Source: Enterobacter asburiae (GTDB lineage Bacteria; Pseudomonadota; Gammaproteobacteria; Enterobacterales; Enterobacteriaceae). From it: DNA of 64,000 nt. The notes beneath the pieces are model-generated. The model saw only the letters and a list, made by a program, of their open reading frames with translations. It was not told where the DNA came from and ran no database searches. The translations under genes were made by a program, and so were the position numbers. Location: the NCBI RefSeq assembly GCF_021440515.1, contig NZ_JAKCMV010000041.1, positions 30,233-94,232 on the forward strand. Direction: 5' to 3'. Shown piece by piece: positions 56,309 to 64,000 of the stretch; the first letter of the stretch is position 1; the number at the start of each line of letters is the position of its first letter.

Positions 56309-56373
56309 ATAAAATGTGTCTTAATTGTTGCGGATTTGGATTTCAATAGTTACAAAAACAGTGGGGATACTGG

Positions 56374-58407
56374 ATGACAGACCTTTCACAAGACAGAGAA
56401 AAAGACAAAATCAATCCGGTGGTTTTTTACACCTCCGCCGGGCTGATTTTGTTGTTTTCCCTGACGACTATCTTCTTTCGCGATTTCTCTGCCGAGTGGA
56501 TCGGGCGCACCCTTAACTGGGTGTCGAAAACCTTCGGCTGGTACTATCTGCTGGCGGCGACGCTCTACATCGTCTTTGTGGTCTGCATTGCCTGCTCGCG
56601 CTTCGGCTCGGTCAAGCTCGGGCCTGAGCAGTCAAAACCCGAGTTCAGCCTGCTGAGCTGGGCCGCAATGCTGTTTGCTGCGGGCATCGGCATCGACCTG
56701 ATGTTCTTCTCCGTGGCGGAACCGGTGACGCAGTATATGCAGCCGCCGGAAGGGGCAGGGCAGACGATGGAGGCCGCGCGCCAGGCGATGGTCTGGACGC
56801 TGTTCCACTACGGCCTGACCGGCTGGTCGATGTACGCCCTGATGGGGATGGCGCTCGGATACTTTAGCTATCGTTATAATTTGCCCCTCACCATCCGCTC
56901 CGCGCTGTACCCGATTTTCGGCAAAAAGATCAACGGGCCGATTGGCCACACGGTTGATATCGCAGCGGTGATCGGCACCATCTTTGGTATCGCCACCACG
57001 CTCGGGATTGGCGTGGTGCAGCTTAACTACGGCCTGAGCGTGCTGTTTGATATTCCGGATTCGATGGCGGCGAAGGCGGCGCTGATTGCGCTGTCGGTAA
57101 TTATCGCCACCATTTCGGTGACCTCCGGCGTGGATAAGGGCATCCGCGTGCTGTCCGAGCTGAACGTCGCGCTGGCGCTGGGGCTGATCCTGTTTGTGCT
57201 GTTTATGGGCGACACCTCCTTCCTGCTTAATGCCTTAGTGCTGAACGTGGGCGACTACGTGAACCGCTTTATGGGCATGACGCTGAACAGCTTCGCGTTC
57301 GATCGCCCGGTGGAGTGGATGAACAACTGGACGCTCTTCTTCTGGGCGTGGTGGGTGGCCTGGTCGCCGTTTGTCGGCCTGTTCCTGGCGCGTATTTCGC
57401 GCGGGCGCACCATCCGTCAGTTCGTGCTGGGAACGCTGATTATCCCGTTCACCTTCACCCTGCTGTGGCTGTCGATTTTCGGCAACAGCGCACTGCACGA
57501 GATCATTCACGGCAATGCGACCTTCGCGCAGGAAGCGATGGCGCACCCGGAGCGCGGCTTCTACAGCCTGCTGGCGCAGTATCCGGCGTTTACCTTTAGC
57601 GCCTCGGTAGCGACCATCACCGGCCTGCTGTTTTACGTGACCTCGGCGGATTCCGGCGCGCTGGTGCTGGGGAACTTCACCTCGAAGCTGAAAGACATCA
57701 ACAGCGACGCGCCGAACTGGCTGCGCATCTTCTGGTCAATCGCCATCGGCCTGCTGACGCTGGGAATGCTGATGACCAACGGGATTTCGGCGCTGCAAAA
57801 CACGACGGTGATTATGGGGCTGCCGTTCAGCTTCGTGATTTTCTTCGTGATGGCCGGGCTGTATAAATCGCTCAAGGTGGAAGATTATCGCCGCGAGAGC
57901 GCCAACCGCGACACCGCGCCGCGACCGCTGGGCGCGCAGGACAGGCTGAGCTGGAAGAAGCGCCTGTCGCGCCTGATGAACTACCCCGGCACGCGCTACA
58001 CCAAACAGATGATGGAAACGGTCTGCTACCCGGCAATGGAAGAGGTGGCGCAGGAGCTGAAACTGCGTGGTGCCTACGTGGAGCTGAAAAACCTGCCGCC
58101 GGACGAGGGGGATAGCCTGGGGCATCTGGATCTGCTGGTCCACATGGGCGACGAGCAGAATTTCGTTTACCAGATCTGGCCGCAGCAGTATTCGGTGCCT
58201 GGCTTTACCTATCGGGCGCGCAGCGGGAAATCGACCTATTACCGTCTGGAAACCTTCCTGCTGGAAGGGAGCCAGGGGAATGACCTGATGGATTACAGCA
58301 AGGAGCAGGTGATTACGGACATTCTGGACCAGTATGAACGGCACCTGAACTTTATCCATCTCCACCGGGAAGCGCCGGGGAATAGCGTGATGTTCCCTGA
58401 CGTGTAA
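56374..58407 (+). CDS. betT: BetT, high-affinity choline:H+ symporter (BCCT family)
   Basis: A 677-residue transporter with 12 helices. The BCCT substrate region is FAAGIGIDLMFFSVAEPVTQYM and WTLFFWAWWVAWSPFVGLFLARISRGRTIRQF. About 170 residues of cytoplasmic C-terminal domain follow (from about 510), which senses osmolality in E. coli BetT. It has the same length as E. coli BetT and is divergent from betIBA. Confidence 0.97.
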   Translation: MTDLSQDREKDKINPVVFYTSAGLILLFSLTTIFFRDFSAEWIGRTLNWVSKTFGWYYLLAATLYIVFVVCIACSRFGSVKLGPEQSKPEFSLLSWAAMLFAAGIGIDLMFFSVAEPVTQYMQPPEGAGQTMEAARQAMVWTLFHYGLTGWSMYALMGMALGYFSYRYNLPLTIRSALYPIFGKKINGPIGHTVDIAAVIGTIFGIATTLGIGVVQLNYGLSVLFDIPDSMAAKAALIALSVIIATISVTSGVDKGIRVLSELNVALALGLILFVLFMGDTSFLLNALVLNVGDYVNRFMGMTLNSFAFDRPVEWMNNWTLFFWAWWVAWSPFVGLFLARISRGRTIRQFVLGTLIIPFTFTLLWLSIFGNSALHEIIHGNATFAQEAMAHPERGFYSLLAQYPAFTFSASVATITGLLFYVTSADSGALVLGNFTSKLKDINSDAPNWLRIFWSIAIGLLTLGMLMTNGISALQNTTVIMGLPFSFVIFFVMAGLYKSLKVEDYRRESANRDTAPRPLGAQDRLSWKKRLSRLMNYPGTRYTKQMMETVCYPAMEEVAQELKLRGAYVELKNLPPDEGDSLGHLDLLVHMGDEQNFVYQIWPQQYSVPGFTYRARSGKSTYYRLETFLLEGSQGNDLMDYSKEQVITDILDQYERHLNFIHLHREAPGNSVMFPDV

Positions 58408-58416
58408 ATCCTTTAA

Positions 58417-58486
58417 GCCGGGTGGCGGCTGCGCCTTACCCGGCCTACTCAAACTTGTAGGCCTGATAAGCGAAGCGTCATCAGGC
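58417..58486. repeat. Two REP-like units overlapping the entD 3' end
   Basis: GCCGGGTGGCGGC...TTACCCGGC (58417-58444) and GCCTGATAAGCG...CATCAGGC (58461-58486) lie between betT and the convergent entD. The second contains the entD stop codon. Confidence 0.8.
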
Positions 58487-59137
58487 TTTTAGAAGCGTGC
58501 ACACACTTTCATCAACTCTCTGCCATGCAAGAGTGAAACATTTCCCCTCGTCAAACCTGCCAACGGACCCCGTTAACTGAAGCGTGATGCGACGTGCATC
58601 AATCTCCGTCACGCGTGCGCAGTCAAATCCCATATAGTGCTTCACCTGCGGAAAGAGCGCTTTAAACAGGCTCTCTTTTGCGCTGAAGGCCAGCGTCAGG
58701 GCGAGCGCGAAGGGATAGCCCGACTGAATCAGCACCGCTTCTTCCTGCGCATCTATCACGCCATCTTTGATCTCTCGGGCTTCCTCTTCGGGGAGGATGG
58801 CTTCGCAGTCGATGCCGATTAGGGCGTGTGGGTTCGCCACGACGGCCGCCATTGCCCGGGTGCCGCTGTGGGTGATGCTGCCAGACGTGCCTGCGGGCCA
58901 CAGGGGTTCTCCGCTCGGGCCGATGCCGGGGATAGTTTGTTCGTTCAGGGCGTTGAGCGCGTGGGCGGCGGCGATGCGTCCGGCGAGGTGATCGGCTTTA
59001 CGTTTGCGTCCGGCTGCGGTTAGGTCGGTGTAGTGGGGGAGCCACAGGAGGTCGGCGTCGGTGAAGGTGGTGGGATCGAAGGCGATCTGATGGACGGTGT
59101 GGCCAGCGAGGATGAACGTGCTGTGGATGGTGTGCAT
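58481..59137 (-). CDS. entD: EntD, enterobactin 4'-phosphopantetheinyl transferase
   Basis: A 218-residue Sfp-type transferase that loads the phosphopantetheine arm onto EntB and EntF. The Mg/CoA motifs are LIGIDCEAI (Asp and Glu) and FSAKESLFKALFP (W/F-x-x-K-E). The SITHSG motif precedes them. The stop codon (TGA, complement of 58481-58483) lies within a REP unit, so the last residues KA are repeat-encoded. In E. coli it forms an operon with fepA, as here. Confidence 0.95.
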   Translation of the reverse strand: MHTIHSTFILAGHTVHQIAFDPTTFTDADLLWLPHYTDLTAAGRKRKADHLAGRIAAAHALNALNEQTIPGIGPSGEPLWPAGTSGSITHSGTRAMAAVVANPHALIGIDCEAILPEEEAREIKDGVIDAQEEAVLIQSGYPFALALTLAFSAKESLFKALFPQVKHYMGFDCARVTEIDARRITLQLTGSVGRFDEGKCFTLAWQRVDESVCTLLKA

Positions 59138-59166
59138 GTTTTTCCTTCAGTATTGTGCGGCCTGAT

Positions 59167-59328
59167 GCCCTCACCCCGGCCCTCTCCCACGGGGAGAGGG
59201 AGAAAACACTAAAAACGGCAACGCGGTTGCCGTTTTGCTTTTACCTTGCCCTCACCCCGGCCCTCTCCCACGGGGAGAGGGAGCAAACACTAAAAACGGC
59301 AACTGGGTTGCCGTTTTGCTTTCACCTA
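59167..59328. repeat. Two tandem 81-bp repeats between fepA and entD, each with a hairpin
   Basis: Near-identical units occupy 59167-59247 and 59248-59328. Each contains the C/G palindrome (CCCTCTCCC-ACGGGGAGAGGG) and a second hairpin AAAACGGCAAC/GTTGCCGTTTT with T/A-runs, terminator-like on both strands. The second copy reaches the fepA stop. entD is downstream of fepA on the same strand, so these may attenuate entD transcription. Confidence 0.85.
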
Positions 59329-61572
59329 GAAGCGCGTATTCACGCTCATATACCAGGTACGGCCCGGCTCATTATACGTATAGGCACCTGCACCGTACAT
59401 ATACGCGCCGGTCGTGGTATTCCCGGTCGTCTGGGCATTACCCGCGCGCCACTGGCGTTTATCGAAGACGTTGTCCACGCCGCCGGTCAGGCTGACGTTT
59501 TTGGTCATGTCCCAGGTCGCGCTCAGGCCCACGATGCTGTACGGGCTGACTTCGTCTTTCTCAGACCCGGTCACAGGCTGACCTTTATAGTTGTACTTCT
59601 TTGGCTGCTGCTTGCCGTACCAGGTAAAGGTCGATTGCAGCGACACGTCCTGCTGTACCTGCCAGCTCAGGGTTGAGTTCAGCGTGTACTCAGGAATAAT
59701 CGACAGACGATCGCCGGTCTCCTTGTTCTTGCTTTGCAGCATGTAGGTGATGTTGTTGGTCCAGTTGATGGTGTCGCTGACCGGCACGTTCAGGGAGCCT
59801 TCCAGACCCTCAACCACCGCTTTCGGCACGTTTTCCCACTGGTAGATGTCGGTTTGTACTTTACCGGACGAGGTATGGCCAATCGGCGCGTAGCCCGCTT
59901 CAATCTTGTCGCGATAGTCGTTACGGAACCAGGTCACGCCCGCCTGCCAGCCGTCGTGTTTCCACTCCAGACCAATCTCTTTGTTGATGCTGGTTTCGGC
60001 TTTCAGGTCGTCGTTACCCATCATGTAACAGCCCACGCCGTCGGAGCTGGCGTAGCAGCCCTGGCCTTTGCTGTACAGCAGATAGTTCGGGTTGGTCTGG
60101 TACAGGCTCGGCGCTTTATAAGCGCGGGCGATACCCATCTTCAGGGTGAAATCATCCCCCAGACCCTGCGACAGGTTCAGGGACGGGCTCCAGTTGTTGC
60201 CCACGATGGTGTGATGATCGAAGCGCAGCGCCGGGGTCAGCATGGTGCTGTCGGTCAGCTCCATGTTGTTCTCGGCAAACAGCGAGAAGATCTCTGCCGA
60301 GGTGTACGGGCTGCGATCGTTACTCATGCCCGGAATCGTGCCGCCCTGCTGGGTTTGCGTGAAGGAGGTCGAGTCCTTCATGCGCTGCTGGTTCCACTCG
60401 GTGCCCAGCGTCAGGTTCTGGTTGACCACGAAATCAATCGGCAGGTTGATTTCGCTGTGCAGCATCACGTCCGCCAGATCGGTGTCGGTGAATTTATTGC
60501 TGTTGAACAGCCCCTCAAGGCCGCCCGCCAGCCCTTCGCCCAGACGCGAGTTGCGGGTGTGCTCGTACTGCGCCCAGTTGCTGGTGGTGATGCCGTTATC
60601 CCAGCCGCCGTTCCAGGTGACCGCAAAGTTCTGGCGATAAATACGGTTTGTCTCTTTACCGTAGTTCTTCTTCACTAGGCCGTTGCTGCTGTTGTCGTTG
60701 TTGGTGTTCTGCGTATCGCCCGCATAGAGGTTGTTCTGGCGGCTGTAGCCTGCCTCAAACTCCAGGGACTGCATCGGCGCAAAGTCCCAGCGCACCACGC
60801 CGTTGATGTCTTTGTTCTCAACGCCTTCACGCCCTGCTGGCAGGGTGTCGGCGTAAGCGCCGGTACGTTCAGACTCGTGTCCTTTGTTGATATCCCACGC
60901 GTCGGCCTGGGTTTTATCCAGGTTGCCGAACATGCGGAAGCTGAAATCGCCGCCCAGCGGGCCGCTCAGGCTGAAGTTGGTGCGTTTGGTGGAACCCTCG
61001 TCCTTATGCTCTGGCGCATTCAGGTAGGTGTTCCAGGAACCATGCCACTGGTCGTCGAATTTTTTGGTGATGATATTCACCACGCCGCCCGCCGCGCCGT
61101 TACCGTAACGCGCCGCCGCCGGGCCGCGAATGACCTCGATGCGCTCGATCATCTCGGGCGGCACCCAGCCGGTGTCGCCGCGCGTATCGCGCTCGCCGCG
61201 CCAGCCCAGACGGATAGAGTTACGGCTTGTCACCGGCTTACCGTCAATCAGGATCAGGGTATTTTCCGGGCCCATGCCGCGAATATCGATCTGGCGGTTG
61301 TTGCCGCGCTGGCCGCTGGTGGAGTTGCCGGTCAGGTTCACGCCCGGCATGGTACGGATAATTTCCGCCACGTCGCGGGCGGGAGGGTTTTTACGAATTT
61401 CATCGGCGGTAATGGTCGATACGCCCGGCGCCTGCAAATTCTGCTGAGCGGCGGTGATCACCATCGTATCTTCATGCTGCGCCGTCGTGCTGTCGTCTGC
61501 CAGCGCAGGCAGCGCGACGCCGTAAATCCCTACGTTGACCAGCAAGGCAAGGGAGTGGATCTTCTTATTCAT
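59326..61572 (-). CDS. fepA: FepA, TonB-dependent ferric-enterobactin receptor
   Basis: A 748-residue outer-membrane receptor. A signal peptide ends at ALPALADDS; the TonB box is EDTMVITAA. The plug contains DIRGMGPENTLILIDGKPVTSRNS and RIEVIRGPAAARYGNGAAGGVVNIITKK. A 22-strand barrel ends in Phe (MSVNTRF). The conserved Cys pair lies in a loop (GCYASSDGVGC). It imports ferric enterobactin and is also a colicin/phage receptor in relatives. Fur boxes lie upstream. Confidence 0.97.
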   Translation of the reverse strand: MNKKIHSLALLVNVGIYGVALPALADDSTTAQHEDTMVITAAQQNLQAPGVSTITADEIRKNPPARDVAEIIRTMPGVNLTGNSTSGQRGNNRQIDIRGMGPENTLILIDGKPVTSRNSIRLGWRGERDTRGDTGWVPPEMIERIEVIRGPAAARYGNGAAGGVVNIITKKFDDQWHGSWNTYLNAPEHKDEGSTKRTNFSLSGPLGGDFSFRMFGNLDKTQADAWDINKGHESERTGAYADTLPAGREGVENKDINGVVRWDFAPMQSLEFEAGYSRQNNLYAGDTQNTNNDNSSNGLVKKNYGKETNRIYRQNFAVTWNGGWDNGITTSNWAQYEHTRNSRLGEGLAGGLEGLFNSNKFTDTDLADVMLHSEINLPIDFVVNQNLTLGTEWNQQRMKDSTSFTQTQQGGTIPGMSNDRSPYTSAEIFSLFAENNMELTDSTMLTPALRFDHHTIVGNNWSPSLNLSQGLGDDFTLKMGIARAYKAPSLYQTNPNYLLYSKGQGCYASSDGVGCYMMGNDDLKAETSINKEIGLEWKHDGWQAGVTWFRNDYRDKIEAGYAPIGHTSSGKVQTDIYQWENVPKAVVEGLEGSLNVPVSDTINWTNNITYMLQSKNKETGDRLSIIPEYTLNSTLSWQVQQDVSLQSTFTWYGKQQPKKYNYKGQPVTGSEKDEVSPYSIVGLSATWDMTKNVSLTGGVDNVFDKRQWRAGNAQTTGNTTTGAYMYGAGAYTYNEPGRTWYMSVNTRF

Positions 61573-61740
61573 TGTACGTCCTGCTTTTCAGGCCGCGTCC
61601 TCCTGGCTCCATTCCCAAGGGGAGAGGAGGCGGCGTGTTGTCACCTGTATTTGCGTAAGCCGCCCTGTCCTCGGGCGCACACAATACGTGGCATGGTTAC
61701 TTTATAAGCGCGCTTCCCACAGCGCGGGCACTACGCTATT

Positions 61741-61771
61741 GCAAATGCAAATAGTTATCAATAATATTATC
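61741..61771. promoter_or_regulatory. Fur boxes in the fepA-fes divergent promoter
   Basis: GCAAATGCAAATAGTTATC (61741-61759) matches 13 of 19 positions of the Fur consensus by my count, and an overlapping site continues through AATAATATTATC. The sequence is almost that of the known E. coli fepA-fes operator, so iron repression of both operons is expected. Confidence 0.85.
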
Positions 61772-61824
61772 AATAAATTTTACCGTGCAACCTAAAAAGG
61801 CACGATAAACATGAGGTTATCAGC

Positions 61825-63024
61825 GTGACGGCGTTAACAACGGGAAGTGAAGCCTGGTGGCAGTCCAGACATGGCCCTGAGTGGGTGCGTGAAAAAGGAA
61901 AGTATCGCGTGACCTTCTGGTGGCGCGATCCGGCAGGGACGCAGGACCATTCGGCGGTAAAGCGCGTCTGGCTCTACATTACGGGCGTCACCGATCATCA
62001 TCAAAACTCTCGTCCTCAGTCCCTCGAGCGCATCCCGGATACCGACGTCTGGCAGTGGCAGGGCCAATTCAGCCCCGAATGGCGCGGCAGCTACTGCTTT
62101 ATTCCCTCCGAAAACGAACGGGATTTTGCCGATACGGCCTTTAGCGGCGAACAGCCTGACCGCCTGGCGCTGCGTGAAGGCTGGCGCAGGCTGATACCCC
62201 ATGCGATGGCCGACCCGCTGAACGCCCGGAGCTGGCGCGGCGGGCGCGGACACCCGGTATCGGCGCTGGAAATGCCCGACGCCCCGGTTCAGCCCGGCTG
62301 GAACCATCCTGATGCTCCTTACGCTCCGCCGGTGTGCATAGAGTGGCGCAGCGACCGGCTGAAAAACCGTCGCCGCGTGTGGATCTTCACCACCGGGGAA
62401 GCGACCCCCGAGCGCCCGCTGGCGGTACTGCTCGACGGTCAGTTCTGGGCTGAGAGTATGCCCGTCTGGCCCGCGCTGGCCTCGCTGACCCGCGAGGGCA
62501 AGCTGCCGCCTGCCGTCTATGTGTTAATCGACGTCATCGACATGGAGCATCGCAACCGCGAGCTGCCCTGTAACCCCGATTTCTGGCGGGCGGTGCAGGA
62601 CGAACTTCTTCCCCTTGTTCAGGCTACCGCGCCTTTTAGCGACCGCGCCGATCGCACGGTGGTGGCGGGGCAGAGCTTCGGCGGGCTTGCCGCGCTTTAT
62701 GCGGGCCTGAACTGGCCGCAGCGTTTTGGCTGCGTGCTCAGCCAGTCCGGCTCTTACTGGTGGCCGCATCGCGGCGGGCAGCAGGAGGGGCTGTTAATTG
62801 AACAACTCAAAGCGGGTGAAAAAACCGCTCGCGGACTGCGCATCGTCCTTGAGGCCGGGCGCAACGAGCCGCTGATTTTCCGCGCCAATCAGGCGATCTA
62901 CGCCGAACTACACACACAGCAACCGGTTATCTGGCGTCAGGTTGACGGCGGACACGACGCGCTTTGCTGGCGCGGTGGGCTGACGCAGGGGCTGATGACC
63001 CTCTGGCAGCCGCTTACCCAATAA
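61825..63024 (+). CDS. fes: Fes, enterobactin/enterochelin esterase
   Basis: A 399-residue cytoplasmic esterase releasing iron from ferric enterobactin. The N-terminal domain includes RVTFWWRDP and TDHHQNSRPQSL. The alpha/beta-hydrolase core carries GXSXG as VVAGQSFGGLAAL and the catalytic His in VDGGHDALCWRGGL. The start is a GTG at 61825 with GAGGTT upstream. It is the first gene of fes-ybdZ-entF, transcribed away from fepA. Confidence 0.96.
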   Translation: MTALTTGSEAWWQSRHGPEWVREKGKYRVTFWWRDPAGTQDHSAVKRVWLYITGVTDHHQNSRPQSLERIPDTDVWQWQGQFSPEWRGSYCFIPSENERDFADTAFSGEQPDRLALREGWRRLIPHAMADPLNARSWRGGRGHPVSALEMPDAPVQPGWNHPDAPYAPPVCIEWRSDRLKNRRRVWIFTTGEATPERPLAVLLDGQFWAESMPVWPALASLTREGKLPPAVYVLIDVIDMEHRNRELPCNPDFWRAVQDELLPLVQATAPFSDRADRTVVAGQSFGGLAALYAGLNWPQRFGCVLSQSGSYWWPHRGGQQEGLLIEQLKAGEKTARGLRIVLEAGRNEPLIFRANQAIYAELHTQQPVIWRQVDGGHDALCWRGGLTQGLMTLWQPLTQ

Positions 63025-63034
63025 CGGAGTTTGT

Positions 63035-63247
63035 ATGGAATTCAGCAATCCTTTCGATAATCTGCAAGGACAGTTCGCGATTTTGTCTAACGATCGGGCG
63101 CAGTACAGCCTGTGGCCGCAGCAGTGCGCGTTGCCTGCGGGCTGGCGCGTGGTGTGTGAACCCCAGTCTCAGGAAGCGTGCCAGCAGTGGCTGGCCGAAC
63201 GCTGGCAAACCCTCATTCCGTCCCACTATGCGAAGGAGCAGGCATGA
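63035..63247 (+). CDS. ybdZ: YbdZ, MbtH-like protein
   Basis: A 70-residue MbtH-family chaperone of the EntF adenylation domain. The signature is NPFDN...FAILSNDRAQYSLWP...LPAGWRVV with conserved Trp residues. It starts 10 bases after fes and its TGA overlaps the entF ATG (ATGA), ensuring equal translation. Confidence 0.97.
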   Translation: MEFSNPFDNLQGQFAILSNDRAQYSLWPQQCALPAGWRVVCEPQSQEACQQWLAERWQTLIPSHYAKEQA

Positions 63248-64000
63248 ACCGTCTTCCTCTCGTCGCCGCCCAGCCGGGCATCTGGATGGCGGAGCAGCTT
63301 TCCACCCTGCCGAACGCCTGGAGCGTGGCGCACTACACCGAACTTAACGGCGACATTGACGCGCCGCTGCTGGCAAAAGCGATTGCCGCAGGGATGATGC
63401 AGGCCGATACCCTGCGCACGCGTTTTGCCGAGGATAACGGCGAGGTGTGGCAGTGGGTAGATGAATCCATCACGCTGCCGGAGCCGTCCATCGTTCGCGC
63501 CGACTCCCACGCCGCCGCGCTGGCGCTGATGGAGGCGGATCTTAACCAGAACCTGCGCGTCGACAGCGGTCAGCCGCTGGCGCTGCATCTGCTGATTCAG
63601 GTGGGCGAGAAGCAGTGGTACTGGTATCAGCGCTATCACCATTTAGTCGTAGATGGCTTCAGCTTCCCGGCCATTACCCGCCAGATCGCCGCCATTTACG
63701 CCGCGTGGCAAAAGGGCGAACCCGCGCCAGCATCGCCGTTTACCCCGTTTGCGGAGGTCATTGAAGAGTACCAGCGCTATCGCGACAGCGAGGCGTACGC
63801 GCGCGACGGCGCATTCTGGGCGGAGCAGCGCAAACGGCTGCCCCCGCCGGTGTCGCTTTCCCCCGCGCCGCTGCCGGGACGCGCGGCCACCACCGATATC
63901 CTGCGCCTGAAAATCGCCGCCGACGGTCGCGCCTTTAGCCAGCTTGCGCAGGCGGCAGGGCCGGCGCAGCGCACCGACCTGGCGCTGGCGCTCGTCGCGG
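63244..64000 (+). CDS. entF: EntF, enterobactin synthetase component F (partial)
   Basis: The first 252 residues of a non-ribosomal peptide synthetase that assembles the serine trilactone. The visible part is the condensation domain, with its active-site HHLVVDG (HHxxxDG) at about residues 138-144, preceded by LRTRF. The ATG overlaps the ybdZ stop. No stop occurs before the window edge; the adenylation, carrier and thioesterase domains lie outside. Confidence 0.97.
   Translation, partial: MNRLPLVAAQPGIWMAEQLSTLPNAWSVAHYTELNGDIDAPLLAKAIAAGMMQADTLRTRFAEDNGEVWQWVDESITLPEPSIVRADSHAAALALMEADLNQNLRVDSGQPLALHLLIQVGEKQWYWYQRYHHLVVDGFSFPAITRQIAAIYAAWQKGEPAPASPFTPFAEVIEEYQRYRDSEAYARDGAFWAEQRKRLPPPVSLSPAPLPGRAATTDILRLKIAADGRAFSQLAQAAGPAQRTDLALALVA

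Overview
The window reads as chromosome of a member of the Enterobacteriaceae, most likely Enterobacter (E. cloacae complex). The nitroreductase NfsB matches, from memory, the well-studied E. cloacae enzyme almost residue for residue. The ramR-romA-ramA locus, the butanediol (budRABC) operon and the GC-rich coding style point the same way. The backbone is colinear with E. coli K-12 from the fim-regulator/argU region to the enterobactin genes (fimZ, argU, pheP, ybdG, nfsB, ybdF, ybdJ, ybdK, entD, fepA, fes, ybdZ, entF), with blocks of extra genes between the anchors.

Layout. 1-5.2 kb: end of a Salmonella-type type 1 fimbrial cluster (fimD', fimH, fimF) and its regulators fimZ, fimY and an EAL-domain protein, ending at tRNA-Arg (argU). 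5.2-7.0 kb: a phage integrase next to argU, the relic of a lost prophage, then a 5'-truncated FidL-like gene. 7.0-10.6 kb: a Fur-box-preceded pair, a lipoprotein beta-propeller and a TonB-dependent siderophore receptor. 10.7-18.1 kb: pheP, an inserted sugar cluster (transporter, TIM-barrel isomerase/epimerase, Gfo/Idh/MocA dehydrogenase, LacI regulator), then ybdG. 18.2-23.0 kb: a drug exporter with a divergent MmyB-type regulator, a DUF2157 membrane protein, a toxin-antitoxin pair and an orphan gene.

23.0-26.8 kb: nfsB, ybdF, ramR, romA, ramA and ybdJ. The RamR operator lies over the romA-ramA promoter. 26.9-34.3 kb: a previously unmarked 36-residue membrane protein, a P2-type cation ATPase and an RND efflux pair lacking its own outer-membrane channel. 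34.2-44.1 kb: ybdK, an autotransporter, two related LuxR-type regulators, a PanE-like reductase, and an AT-rich block with a two-domain molybdate-binding protein plus two genes each preceded by a near-perfect ModE operator. 44.3-50.0 kb: budR/budABC, a cold-shock-domain protein and an acetyltransferase. 50.1-52.0 kb: a fasciclin protein, ECF sigma factor and anti-sigma factor in one operon with a candidate self-regulated promoter. 52.5-58.4 kb: betIBA and divergent betT. 58.5-64 kb: entD, fepA and divergent fes-ybdZ-entF (cut by the window edge) around a Fur-controlled promoter region.

The main themes are surface attachment (fimbriae, autotransporter), iron acquisition, efflux and its control, osmoprotection, fermentation and molybdate sensing. 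Small palindromic repeats (REP-like units and a second family of C/G-rich palindromes) fill many intergenic gaps. The least explained parts are the ModE-box block (42.2-43.7 kb), the autotransporter with its regulator pair, the sugar cluster with tandem operators, the small membrane protein at 26.9 kb and a structured intergenic element at 52.1-52.4 kb.
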